From assembly GCA_950097015.1 (NCBI GenBank), contig CATNEN010000038.1, positions 20,744,001-20,808,000 on the forward strand: a stretch of DNA of 64,000 nucleotides, read 5' to 3'. Below are positions 31,201 to 39,856 of the stretch, one piece after another. This DNA is from Macrostomum hystrix. Lineage: Eukaryota; Platyhelminthes; Macrostomidae. Position 1 is the stretch's first letter. Each line of letters opens with the position of its first letter. A model generated the notes under the pieces. It did no database searches, was not told where the DNA came from, and worked only from the letters and a program-made list of their open reading frames with translations. A program made the position numbers and the translations under genes.

Positions 31201-34200
31201 AACAAAGAAAGTTGAAAAATGAATTTCTATTGTGAGAAATTGAAATATGACACGTAGGGGGGTCGGTGGCAGAGCGGTTAACGCGTTTGCCACTCGCACC
31301 AAGGTCCCTAAGTTCGATTCCACGGCGAGGCCATATTTATTTAGGGCGCAGCCGCGGAGAGAAGGCTTGGGGGCTTGTCGTGCAATTTACGCCCTTGAGG
31401 GCCAACCTCCAAGGCACAGTGAGAGTGTACACTGCCTGACGATGAGAAAGTCAGGGCAGATGTACACACCTGTGTGAGCGTATGCCTGCGTACGGTATCT
31501 GTGTGCGTGTGTGCTCAGGAGTCAGCGAAATGGGCAGAATTGCCTCCTCGCTGGCTGCGGGTCTAGTGTCACCAAATGATGCGTCATTGCCCACAGCCCT
31601 CCTGCAATTTTTATTTTTATTATTATTACTGGCCAACTAAGAAGCTAGGGAACATGTAATCAGACCAACTGACTATATACCTTATACCTGACAGTCTGTG
31701 GGACTAGCTGACCTTATACCTGCCAATCTGTGGGACTAGCTGGCCGTATACCTGACAATCTGTGGGACTAGCTGACGTTATACCCTGTCCCTTGATCGTG
31801 GGACTGTGAGCTCAAACCTCAAGCGACAGTTTTTTGATCATCGGAGCCGTAAGCGCTTGAATTCGCGAGCCAATCAGGGTGCTGCCAGTGAAGGACAAAG
31901 CGGGCACCAGCGGATGCAGCACCAGAGCTTCGCCCGCGGTGGCGCCCCTGCCGAAGACCATGTTGACAACGCCTGGTGGCAGGCCGGCATCCGACATCAG
32001 CTGACAGAGTCGCCAGGCGGTCACGGAGGTCAGCTCGCTCGGTTTGCACACGGCTGTGTTGCCTTGTTATTTTCGTGCGATTGACATAAAAAAAGTTAGT
32101 TCTGCGTCATGTTACTTTCATAAGTAGGCTCTCTAGTCCAGTGTTTTCATTGTTTCATAATCACACCCAACCCAGTAGGGATAGAGGTACAGTGAAGCCG
32201 CTAACTGCCACTCAGCCATGTAAAATAAAAAAGCTATAAAGTTTCGAAGCTTAAAATGATCGATAATAGTTTCTGAATAGTCTCAGTGTATTTCATTCAA
32301 TTCTTCGCAGTTAGCTTCAAGCAGTTGGATAACGTGAGAACATCGTGGAGCAGTTCAAACAGCTCGAAAACTGTGAGCAGGGAGCACCCGAGGTACAGGC
32401 CAAGAGCGCTCCCAATGTCCGCGATGAACTGCGTGAGCCGATAGTCCAGCCTGAATGTCGTCAGCGAGCTGTGCGTGGCTTCCGCTCTCAGCGTGACACT
32501 GACAGCTGCCCTCTGGAAGTACCTCGAGATCCCATCCTCTAAACTGATCACATTATTCCGATCAGCATAGTTCATTGTTCTCACGGCGGTATCCAGTGAT
32601 CGGAAATCCGCTCGATACACGCCATCGAGCAGCGATCTCAGGATGTTATCAACCAGCCGAATCAGACTGGCCTGATTGGGCCATAGTCCAAATGATGACG
32701 TCACAGAGTAGGTGCGACGCCTGCAGAGCCGCTTGCCAGCGCAGGCCTGATCCCAAGTGTTGTTGCCGCTGTCCGCATCCAGACGAGCCTTCACTGCCGC
32801 CTTCATGTTTCTATGAATATTTTCCACAGTCCCAGCAGCCGTGAGGTTCAGGCACAGGGCCAGGTGTCTGAATTGCCAGGGTGTCGGATCAGGCTTAGGG
32901 CTGCAGTTGTACCTCTGCTGCATGTCTCTGGCGATCTCAGAGTAGTAGCAGTGGGCCTCGCTGTAGCTGAATGCGTCCGCTGAACCGCTGTACGGGTTCA
33001 GGAACAGAGCCGGATCGTGCTGATCGATGCACTGGTTGGGGAAGTCTTCGGGAGTCATCTGGGCGTCTCTCATTGAAATTGCCAGGTCGTATGCCCTGCC
33101 AGGTGCCAAGCTAATCACCGTGGAGGTCAGCCGCGACGGATACTGACCTCTGGAGGTCAGGTAGAGGTACATGCCGCTGCCTCTGTCGAATCCCAATGGG
33201 TTCTCCAGGTCCCAGTCGAATGGGTAGATGTAAGTCGGATGGCCGGATATTAAAACCATCGAGTTTGGCAGCCGGCTATCGCCAGGTGACATAAAACCAA
33301 GTATATCAAACTGGTAGAAGTGCGGGTCGAGCAGCAGGTTCAGCTTCAGCCTGCTGTTTGTGTCTTGCATCTTCGCCAGCTCAGTGGGAGTTAAAGCTAG
33401 CTTGAAACACTTCAGGTGGTTCGGATGGTACAGGGTTTCAACCGCAACAGGTGACCTGAGCAGACTCTCTGAGCCTGCCGTGAAGATGCCAAAGTTGCCG
33501 TAGAATGTCTGCAGCTTTCTCTGGCCCACAATGTCTGCGAGAAGTTTGTACTTCAGCGACTGAATCGAGCTGAGAAGCTTGAATTCACTGAAAGTAGAAT
33601 TTTCTGACTCCGATGCATTCAGGGATTTGAGCACTTGATCGAATTTGGCTTGAGCAGCACTGAAAGGAACATTAACCTGGTCGGCCTCGGACTTGTTCAA
33701 CAGGTAAATGAAAGATCCGGCTGCCTGCAGGCTGTTGCAGAAGTAGACGTCCGGAAACTCAAAGCGAACCTTCTCCGCCTGGAACTCGGACTGCACCTTG
33801 GGAGAGTTGAGTCGCGCCACGTAGGCTACGCAGCTGTTGAGCATCAGGCCCAAGAAGCCGAGAAACGCCAGCAGCCAGAAAAGCCTCAGAGCTGCGCTTC
33901 GGCTAGCGGGGGCCACCCTGCAGATGGCGTGAGCTGTTGAGTTGGCCACGGCCTCCCTCACAATCTCTGACAAAGGCAGTCGTGTGTCAGCAGTCATCTC
34001 TGCTACCTGCGGCTGGGCAGCCAATGGTTACTTGGACATTAGGAGTAATTGGGATAACTTTCAGGAATATATGCCCTAGTTTTGTTTGCTCTCACTAAAA
34101 GCTTGATGACGATTTATCCCAAATAGCAAATGTAAATGACAAGCAACTCCGTTAGCTGCATGGGCTCTAGTGCATGGAGACTGTGAGAAGTATTTCCGTT

Positions 34201-37200
34201 TCCATTACTACCATTACTGGCAATTGTGGGTAGTTCAGTTTGTCGTACGCAGAGTCAATTGTGTCCTATGTTCTATTTAGTTTGCATAGCCATGCCAACT
34301 ACAACAGAGGACAAAAGCTCAGAATCTCACCTAGTGTTTTAGGCGAGCTCTAGGATAGGCAAACAGAAACCATGAGGCCATAAGTCTCAACCAATGCATT
34401 ATTTTTTACTGTAACAGAACTTGATAAGGAATATAAACGAATGTATCGAAATCATGGATGAATAATATAACTGGATCGCCAGAAGCTCGATTTTTTTGGT
34501 CCTAGCCATAGACAAGCACCAGCATCACAAGAAGCTCAGAATGCCGTACTTTCACACATAGACAAATTGCCGCTGCAGAAGCTGCAAACCTTTATTTATA
34601 AGTATACTTAGTAGGATAAGTGAAACTATTGCAAATGTGAAGGCAAGCAAAGAAGAAAACGAATATGTAAGGGAATTAATACAAAACAGACACGAAAGCA
34701 GGCAAGTAAGCAAACAAGCACGTAGACAGACAGCAAACAAACAAACAATAAAAGGCGAAAACAAACAGCCAAATGAGTTGCAAGCAAACCGCGCAAGACA
34801 AAGGAGAGTCAAGTAAAGACAATAAATTCAAGGCGTCACCCGCACAATGCTAATTTGAAGTCACTGACCCATGAAAATAATTTTTTTTGTTAGCATCTGA
34901 CGCACAGTTGTTGTGTTCACAGCGTTAAGCCTCCGAAGTACATGCCGCAACCGAATGCAAAGATATTTCTTAGAAATCGCTTGCTCCTCCCATGAGCCTG
35001 CATGTCTCGCTGCTCGAAGTGCAGCTCACAAAGGAACTTACGAGCTCCGAATTTGAAATGTGGCTTTGCTTGCACATTGCTGTTCCACTGCGCTAGTCGA
35101 TACGGATCACCGATTGGATAAGAAAAAAGGGTGACAGGTTTCGTGCCTTGTCCACTTTTGGATAGGCATCCGATTGCAGCACAAATTCTGACGTCCTTAT
35201 TCATCTCGCGAAGCCATCTTTTGCCGCCCTGCATATATTGCGAGCATGTGCTTGGACATAAAATGGAATATTTCATAAATAAAGGTTTCTGCAGCGGCAA
35301 TTTGTCTATGTGTGAAAGTACGGCATTCTGAGCTTCTTGTGATGCTGGTGCTTGTCTATGGCTAGGACCAAAAAAATCGAGCTTCTGGCGATCCAGTTAT
35401 ATTATTCATCCATGATCGAAATATCTCATAAAAATCAAGTTTAACTTCCGTCGCAGAACTTATAGAAATGCCTTTTACAGATAACTACTCCAAAGTATAT
35501 GTTTGGCATGTAAACAGGCATCTGGACAAACAGTTCCTGCTCAAGTAACGGATCGAGTCTGAGCCGCTAGAGCCGTCTTTGTGGAAGCCCTAGATCATCG
35601 AGATGATGGTCGAAGTCAGTTTGATGGTCCGCACTGAGAACCAGCAGCTTGTCTGTGCTCAGGTGCTCCAGGCAACGGACGTCAAAGGGCGAATGCTGTA
35701 GGCCTCATGTGTAGCTCCATGTTGAACTTTTGCACATAGTAGCAACTAGTACCTCTCGAGTTAAGACCTCACTACCATAAATACGTAGGGTCTCAATTCA
35801 ACAATCCGGCGCCAGCCACAGTAAGTGCTGAAGCCCTCGCACAACGAGGAATCCGGAGCGGCTGCGAACTTCGCTCGTCGAGGACCAGCAGCAGGTGAAC
35901 TTGGCGATGCTGCATTTGCTGCCCGAGTACTAACTTATTGTTTTCTGATACATTAGCATAGCAGCTCCAGGAGCAAGTACAATACTTTGACATTATTTAT
36001 TCCAACCATCCGGCAAAGATTTCCGAGTCCAAAAACCGTCCAAAAGCCGTGAGAAGCTCACGGCCTCCTGACGGAGAGTGTCACTCTGCACAATGAACAG
36101 CTTGATGATGAGGCAGTGAACAGGACAGCAGTCAGCATCCTTGGCGCTTTGCTGATTGGTCACCTCCAGCAGATGACGGAAGTAGTCGAGAGCCAGACTG
36201 CAGCATGCCAGCTCGATGAGAGCCGCGCGAAGGCATCTCCGTCGGCTGCGGCCGCGACTGTCTCGCTGGCGTCAGTGCAGATGCTGTCAGGCGCAGAGTA
36301 CATTGTGTCCAATGTTCTCTTTAGTTTAGGCAAATAGAGACTCCAGAGTGTCACCATGAGCAAATAAAAATACTTTATTTGCCATTACGAGTAGTTGAAA
36401 AATAGTTGAATATTTGAGTTTATTGATACCATATAGTTGAGTTTGCATTACTGATAATGTAGGATTGAAATTGTATTTAATTAACAAACTGACCAGACTG
36501 CATTGAGCAAAATTGAGACTAGAGTTCTCACAAAACTGTTCGCAAATATCGGCATTAGTTGCGTTGAAATAGCTGAAATAATTTGGTTCCGGAGGTACAT
36601 GGAAAAGTATCTCATTAGTATACCTTTTAACAATTTTTTGGACATAAGTGAAGCTTATTTGGTCCTTGGCCAGCTCAGTCCTAGAAAAGTGAGTTTGATT
36701 TAGTCAGCAATCGGAGTTTACCGTAGACAATAGTGAGAAGTGAAATCGATTTAGTCAAGTGCCGCGTTTTTAAACCGTTCCATGACTTGATTTTAGTCAA
36801 AGTGAATTTTATTTAGTCATCATGGCGGCAGCTGTAGGCATTCGCAGAGTTACAATCTCTGAACAGGACCGGCGAAGACTCATCGACGCCTTTTTGGCAA
36901 TGTCGATTGGCAGCAACTAGCGAGACAGCTAAACATTCCACGTCAGTCTGCCAGAAATGTTATCGTTAAATACGAACAAAGTGGACGCGTATCGGCATTG
37001 AGACGAGGAGGAAATAAGCAAAAAGCTTTAACTGAAGCTATGCTCGACAGCCCTGTTGAATTTGTTGGTGAAACACCATGACGCTCAATGACATGCGGCA
37101 GCTAGGCGACAGGAACGCTGCCAACGCACTTGGCATCAATCTACAAGAACACCGCGCCCTGGAGCGCGAACTGGAGGCGAGTATGGCAGCTGTCACACAG

Positions 37201-39856
37201 CCTCACTGCGAAGCCTGGCATCGTGAGAGCGTTCGGTACATACCCCGCTGCATTGCCATGGAAGACATTGTTGATTAAATTGAAAAGGGGAAGTGTCGTG
37301 ACATAAAGTTTTTGGATTGTGTTGTTCTTGTTTAAGCTTTCGTCTCATGGCTATAACGACTAAATAAAATTCACTTTGACCTAATAAAAGTTAAAAAAAA
37401 GACGGATTTATAGGGACTTGACTAAATCGATATCATTTCTTTACTCTTGTCTACGGTAAACCCCGAGTGCTGACTAAATCAAACTCACTTTTCTAGGACT
37501 GAGCTGGCCAAGGACTAAATAAACTTCATTTATGTCCAAAAAATTGTTAAAATGTATATTTGCGAGCTGAAAAAATTGAAACCACGCAGACTCTGGCGTT
37601 TGGTGACATTTGGCGACAGTAAGACCCGCAACCAGCGAGGAGGCAGGCTCTCTCACTGCAGGTGCGTTAGATACTGGCCTCAAGGGAGTAAATTGCACGA
37701 AAAGCCCCCAAGCCTTCTCTCCTCGGCTGCGCTCCAAATAAATGTGATTTAAAAAGTCCTTCCAGTTTGCTTAGTAAACGTCTTACGCCAAAATGACCAA
37801 GCGATGATAATTTACTAATACAAGTGTATAATATCAAATTGAAACTAGCTCGCATCATGCTATGACCATTCCTCACATAACCTAAACTCAGACGATGAAT
37901 TAAAACAAGCAAGAAAATAATAAGAAACGAACCTGCAGCCAGGCAAGGCGCTAATTTGAACGTCAGTAAGTACAGCGGCAGGTTCCATGGCGATATGAGG
38001 CCGCAGACGCCCACTGGACACCGGATGGTCCAGTTCTGCGTGGCGAACTCGGCTTGATGGCTAGCCCTGCGGGATCGAGAAAGAAGGATCCGGCATAAAT
38101 GACAAATCTACAAAGATTTAGGCGCGATTTAGATCTGTACAGATTTGATATCGATAGATTGATATATCAATTAGATGGATTGATTGATAAGAAATATGAA
38201 ATATTTTTTCGCCGGTACACACAGATTAGTGTACTCCTCGTATCGCAATGGCGTCAATTGCACTACAAGCCATCAAGCTTCACGGCTGCGTCCTAAAGAA
38301 ATTTTTGATAAAAAAACAGTAGAGCTCACGTCTCCACGTGATGCAGATTGGCAGTGGCAAAAAATCTGAAATTGTGCACAGCCCTGGGAATGTCCACCGC
38401 TCTGGCCAGCCACACCGGCTTGCCCTGATCGCGCGACTCCAGCTCTGCCAGCTCCTCCAGGTGGTGCTCCAGTAGGTCAGCGATGAGTAGAAGCTGCCGA
38501 CTTCTCTCGGTGGCAGACTTGCAAGACCAGCTGGTGGAGTGCATTTTGACGGAGGGAGCGCGTGAGTTATGGACGAGGATTCAAGTTTTTGCTTTTTTGA
38601 TAGAGGTTGTAGCCGAGTCGTTAGGGCGTCGGACTCACGACTTGAAGGTTGGGGGTTCGATTCCCGACTCCACTGAAACAAATTGTGTCCGTTAGCAAGA
38701 CACTTAACTCTGCAGTGCTTCAGTTCACCCAGCTGTTAAATGGTTTCCAGGATTAGCTGGGAGAATTGCAGGTGGGTGTGTCGTCCCCCAGTCCATGGAC
38801 TAAACAGCTGTACGCAGTCTTCAGATGCGCCGCGCAATAGCTGCGGCTGTGCTGTCGGCTGCACATCTGACCCGATTGGGGCAGGTGTATTCAATTATTA
38901 TTATTTTTATACTAAAAGCGACACTTTTGTTAGTTGGGAATACATTTATATTTATGCAGTTATTAGTTTTAGAGACATGTGATCTAGATAAATCGATAAA
39001 AAGTTAGAGAGATAGAAACCAAGAAGGTAAAAGCTTAAGGTAGAAAAAATCATTGGATATAGGATCTATAAAAGTTGATATTAGATCTAGATCAATGGAT
39101 AAAGGATCTAGATAGATAATTATAGGATCTAGACCGGATCTAGACCAAGGTATGTATATATATTCTCTCAATGGATTACAGATAGTTACAGTGCAGGGTA
39201 CAATGGATACAAATTCCAGATTGTTAATATGATAAAGGGAATAAGATCAGGATCAATAGATATGGGATCTAGACCAATCAAGGATTTAGGATCGAGATCA
39301 GTGGATAGAGGTTTGATTGCGGGATGTTTGCCATAGAGATATTGTTAAAAGAAGGGTCTAGATCAGGGGTCAGCAAAGTCCAGCCCGCTGGCCAGATGCG
39401 GCCCGCTGCCCCTTCCAATACTTATAGTAACCTGTCAAACTTCTCTCTAATCTGCAGATGGAGAGTCTTATCTATCCTGTCTCATTTCTCCCGTGTCTCC
39501 CGCCTCTCTCCCTGTCTCATGTCTTCTCTGTCTTATTTATCCCATTTCGACATGCGGCCCGCTGTCGTATTTTAAGTTCTTTCCGTGGCTCGCTCGCTAA
39601 TTAGTCTGCCGACCCCTGGTTAATGTGGTCTAGACAATTAGATGGAGGATCTAGATTGAAAATATCTGAAATACCCTGGAAAAGCTTCCTCGGCAGCGCT
39701 AACAGCGGCATCGACGTCGGTCGAGTCGCTGTCCGGCACGCGAGCCCACACGGTTCCTGTGGACGGATCGATGCTGTCAAGGTAGCCACCTCCGGCTGGA
39801 GCAGCGAATTTGCCAGCGATGAAATTCTCCAACTGCAGCTGCGCACCGGTGGACAT
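25267..39856 (-). CDS. ALDH8A1: Aldehyde dehydrogenase 8A1-like (2-aminomuconic semialdehyde dehydrogenase)
   Basis: NAD-dependent dehydrogenase of tryptophan catabolism (kynurenine pathway), cytosolic in animals. Nine exons, right to left: 39675-39856, 38330-38530, 37933-38066, 31818-32062, 31124-31194, 30939-31043, 28977-29280, 26012-26107 and 25267-25419. All are in phase, giving 496 aa, close to the vertebrate length of 487. Catalytic residues are present: Asn of SPWN at about 156, Glu of LSLE at about 254 (last codon of exon 4, with LGG in exon 5) and Cys of GEICLC at about 288. NAD-site FTGST and the C-terminal SNCWLVRDLNMPFGGCKQSG match this subfamily closely. Intron 3 (5.9 kb) contains a DEG/ENaC gene and two DNA transposons. 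Several other introns carry minisatellites or SINEs. Confidence 0.95.
25430..25975. repeat. 24-bp minisatellite in ALDH8A1 intron 8
   Basis: About 23 units with GTGACTGAATGTGGGCAGAG. Minor types include GTGTGCTGATGGA blocks near both ends, suggesting a duplicated higher-order segment. It begins about 10 bp from the splice site of exon 9. Confidence 0.93.
26365..26865. repeat. 31-bp minisatellite in ALDH8A1 intron 7
   Basis: About 15 units containing GATGAGAAAATTTATGAGAT and ACAGATTAGAC, highly uniform. Confidence 0.93.
27139..27250 (+). mobile_element. SINE family 2, head only
   Basis: The tRNA-like head has GAGGTTGTAGCCTTGTGGTT (A box region) and GGGGGTTCAATTC (B box). It is followed by the ACTGGAAACA(A/T)TTGTGTCC segment seen in the full copy at 38605. 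Truncated after about 110 bp. Confidence 0.75.
27826..28695. repeat. 16-bp minisatellite in ALDH8A1 intron 7
   Basis: About 54 units of TCCCATCCTCATTGAA with variants ending TAAG, TGTA or CGAA. From 28310 onwards it is punctuated by CCATCCTTATTTTGGATT units, a higher-order pattern. It lies about 280 bp from exon 7. Confidence 0.95.
29405..30050. repeat. 19-20-bp degenerate minisatellite in ALDH8A1 intron 6
   Basis: About 32 units of the type TGTTTAACAGTTTTCTAAA, strongly diverged, so older than the adjoining array. Confidence 0.88.
30060..30692. repeat. 24-bp minisatellite in ALDH8A1 intron 6
   Basis: About 26 units with GGAATTAGTTCTTTGCTGCT followed by GGGG; variants are TCTTTG or TCTCTG and a G or T in the G run. 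It abuts the previous, unrelated array. Confidence 0.95.
31257..31637 (+). mobile_element. SINE family 1, full-length, in ALDH8A1 intron 4
   Basis: Head GGGGGTCGGTGGCAGAGCGG, with A box at about 31266-31276 and B box AGTTCGATTCC at 31311-31321. The body is as in the other copies and it ends in a TTTTTATTTTTATTATTATT tail. It is very close to the copy at 18095-18461, so recently active, and antisense to the host gene. Confidence 0.93.
31655..31790. repeat. Short tandem repeat in ALDH8A1 intron 4
   Basis: Four imperfect units with TATACCTG(A/C)CA, TCTGTGGGACTAGCTG; it ends about 25 bp from exon 4. Confidence 0.75.
32297..33997 (-). CDS. DEG/ENaC family sodium channel subunit, single exon
   Basis: The frame is open from 34024, but the first ATG is at 33997 (MTADTRLP), giving 566 aa. 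A cytosolic N-terminus with AHAI stands near the usual His-Gly gating motif. TM1 is at about residues 39-60 (LFWLLAFLGFLGLMLNSCVA), followed directly by the post-TM1 motif FPDVYFCN. The large extracellular loop has spaced cysteines and N-glycosylation sites. TM2 is at about 528-553, with IGSALGLYLGCSLLTVFE carrying the G-x-S selectivity filter. Subunits form trimeric amiloride-type cation channels gated by peptides, protons or force; the ligand is unknown. The gene is uninterrupted and lies in ALDH8A1 intron 3 on the same strand. A 5' UTR intron ending just before the ATG (GTAGCAG) is possible. Confidence 0.92.
   Translation of the reverse strand: MTADTRLPLSEIVREAVANSTAHAICRVAPASRSAALRLFWLLAFLGFLGLMLNSCVAYVARLNSPKVQSEFQAEKVRFEFPDVYFCNSLQAAGSFIYLLNKSEADQVNVPFSAAQAKFDQVLKSLNASESENSTFSEFKLLSSIQSLKYKLLADIVGQRKLQTFYGNFGIFTAGSESLLRSPVAVETLYHPNHLKCFKLALTPTELAKMQDTNSRLKLNLLLDPHFYQFDILGFMSPGDSRLPNSMVLISGHPTYIYPFDWDLENPLGFDRGSGMYLYLTSRGQYPSRLTSTVISLAPGRAYDLAISMRDAQMTPEDFPNQCIDQHDPALFLNPYSGSADAFSYSEAHCYYSEIARDMQQRYNCSPKPDPTPWQFRHLALCLNLTAAGTVENIHRNMKAAVKARLDADSGNNTWDQACAGKRLCRRRTYSVTSSFGLWPNQASLIRLVDNILRSLLDGVYRADFRSLDTAVRTMNYADRNNVISLEDGISRYFQRAAVSVTLRAEATHSSLTTFRLDYRLTQFIADIGSALGLYLGCSLLTVFELFELLHDVLTLSNCLKLTAKN
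34453..35413 (-). mobile_element. P-element-like DNA transposon with THAP domain, internally deleted
   Basis: Inverted repeats of about 145 bp bound the element: 34453-34602 begins CATGGATGAATAATATAACT and 35272-35413 is its inverse. The arms differ by a few changes and a small insertion (GCAGCTT). Only one coding frame remains, starting inside the right arm. At about 960 bp it is far too short for a full P-type transposase, so it is non-autonomous. It lies in ALDH8A1 intron 3. Confidence 0.75.
34917..35300 (-). CDS. THAP-domain remnant of a P-like transposase
   Basis: 127 aa. The zinc-coordinating C2CH pattern is visible: CAAIGC (C-x3-C), then about 45 residues with the conserved Pro and Trp (LFSYPIGDP, RLAQWN), then CELHF (C-x2-H). 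THAP domains bind DNA in P-element transposases and THAP proteins. The frame stops soon after the domain, and no catalytic region follows. Translation would begin within the inverted repeat. It could be an expressed DNA-binding competitor of full transposase; that is speculation. Confidence 0.65.
   Translation of the reverse strand: MPLQKPLFMKYSILCPSTCSQYMQGGKRWLREMNKDVRICAAIGCLSKSGQGTKPVTLFSYPIGDPYRLAQWNSNVQAKPHFKFGARKFLCELHFEQRDMQAHGRSKRFLRNIFAFGCGMYFGGLTL
35500..36335 (-). pseudogene. Relic of an unidentified protein-coding gene
   Basis: Higher GC and coding-like texture. On the minus strand a frame at about 36250-36010 reads ALIELACCSLALDYFRHLLE, and further on CLIIKLFIVQSDTLRQEAVS; it opens no longer ORF. 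Another at about 35660-35490 reads LEHLSTDKLLVLSADHQTDF and runs into a stop. The pieces lie in different frames with no consistent exon structure. I infer a decayed helical, cytosolic protein but cannot name it. Confidence 0.35.
36613..37565 (+). mobile_element. Tc1/mariner-like DNA transposon derivative with long inverted repeats
   Basis: Arms of about 130 bp: 36613-36760 contains TTTAACAATTTTTTGGACAT, and GTCCTTGGCCAGCTCAGTCC follows. The right arm (about 37425-37565) is its inverse, over 90% alike by eye. A decayed transposase fragment lies between. The flanks look like TA, as expected for the superfamily, but exact ends are uncertain. Confidence 0.75.
36822..37278 (+). pseudogene. Broken transposase N-terminal region
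   Basis: Reading from ATG at 36822, then changing frame near 36895, gives a helix-turn-helix region (WQQLARQLNIPRQSARNVIV) and a GRVS...RRGG linker as in Tc1/IS630-type transposases. A stop follows FVGETP, and TLNDMRQL appears in another frame at 37081. The DDE/D catalytic core is absent, so the copy cannot move itself. Confidence 0.6.
37600..37745 (-). mobile_element. SINE family 1, internally deleted fragment
   Basis: The minus strand matches CACATTTATTTGGAGCGCAG, the GAAGGCTTGGGGGCTT segment and then jumps to the CTCGCTGGTTGCGGGTCT end. It sits just outside the Tc1/mariner-like element. Confidence 0.7.
38215..38300 (-). mobile_element. SINE family 1, short diverged fragment
   Basis: The minus strand matches the GACGCAGCCGTGAAGCTTGA and GTGCAATTGACGCC parts of the body. 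It adjoins exon 2 of ALDH8A1. Confidence 0.45.
38605..38895 (+). mobile_element. SINE family 2, full-length, in ALDH8A1 intron 1
   Basis: The tRNA-like head has GAGGTTGTAGCCGAGTCGTT (A box region) and GGGGGTTCGATTCCC (B box). The body has CAAGACACTTAACTCTGCAG, the CCCAGTCCATGGACT signature, a GC-rich GATGCGCCGCGCAATAGCTG stretch, and a short ATT-rich tail. About 290 bp; it is the reference for the other family 2 pieces. Confidence 0.88.
39040..39330. repeat. Degenerate GGATCTAGA-type simple repeat
   Basis: GGATCTAGATCAATGGATA and close variants recur irregularly around the left flank of the MITE at 39366 and again just after it. Confidence 0.6.
39366..39619 (+). mobile_element. hAT-like MITE, compact copy, ALDH8A1 intron 1
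   Basis: Termini CAGGGGTCAGCAAAG and TCTGCCGACCCCTG form imperfect inverted repeats of hAT type. GCCAGATGCGGCCCGC is on the left and ATGCGGCCCGCTGTCGT on the right. The middle holds about 100 bp of TCTCATTTCTCCCGTGTCTC sequence, barely expanded. The same framework with a large array occurs at 60376-61520. No clear 8-bp target duplication was found. Confidence 0.75.

Noticed and set aside
31247-31477. Recurring 70-90-aa frames ending [11 protein letters not shown] at several sites
   Set aside because: They are translations of the same SINE body on one strand. The similarity comes from the repeat family, and the frames include the tRNA-like head.
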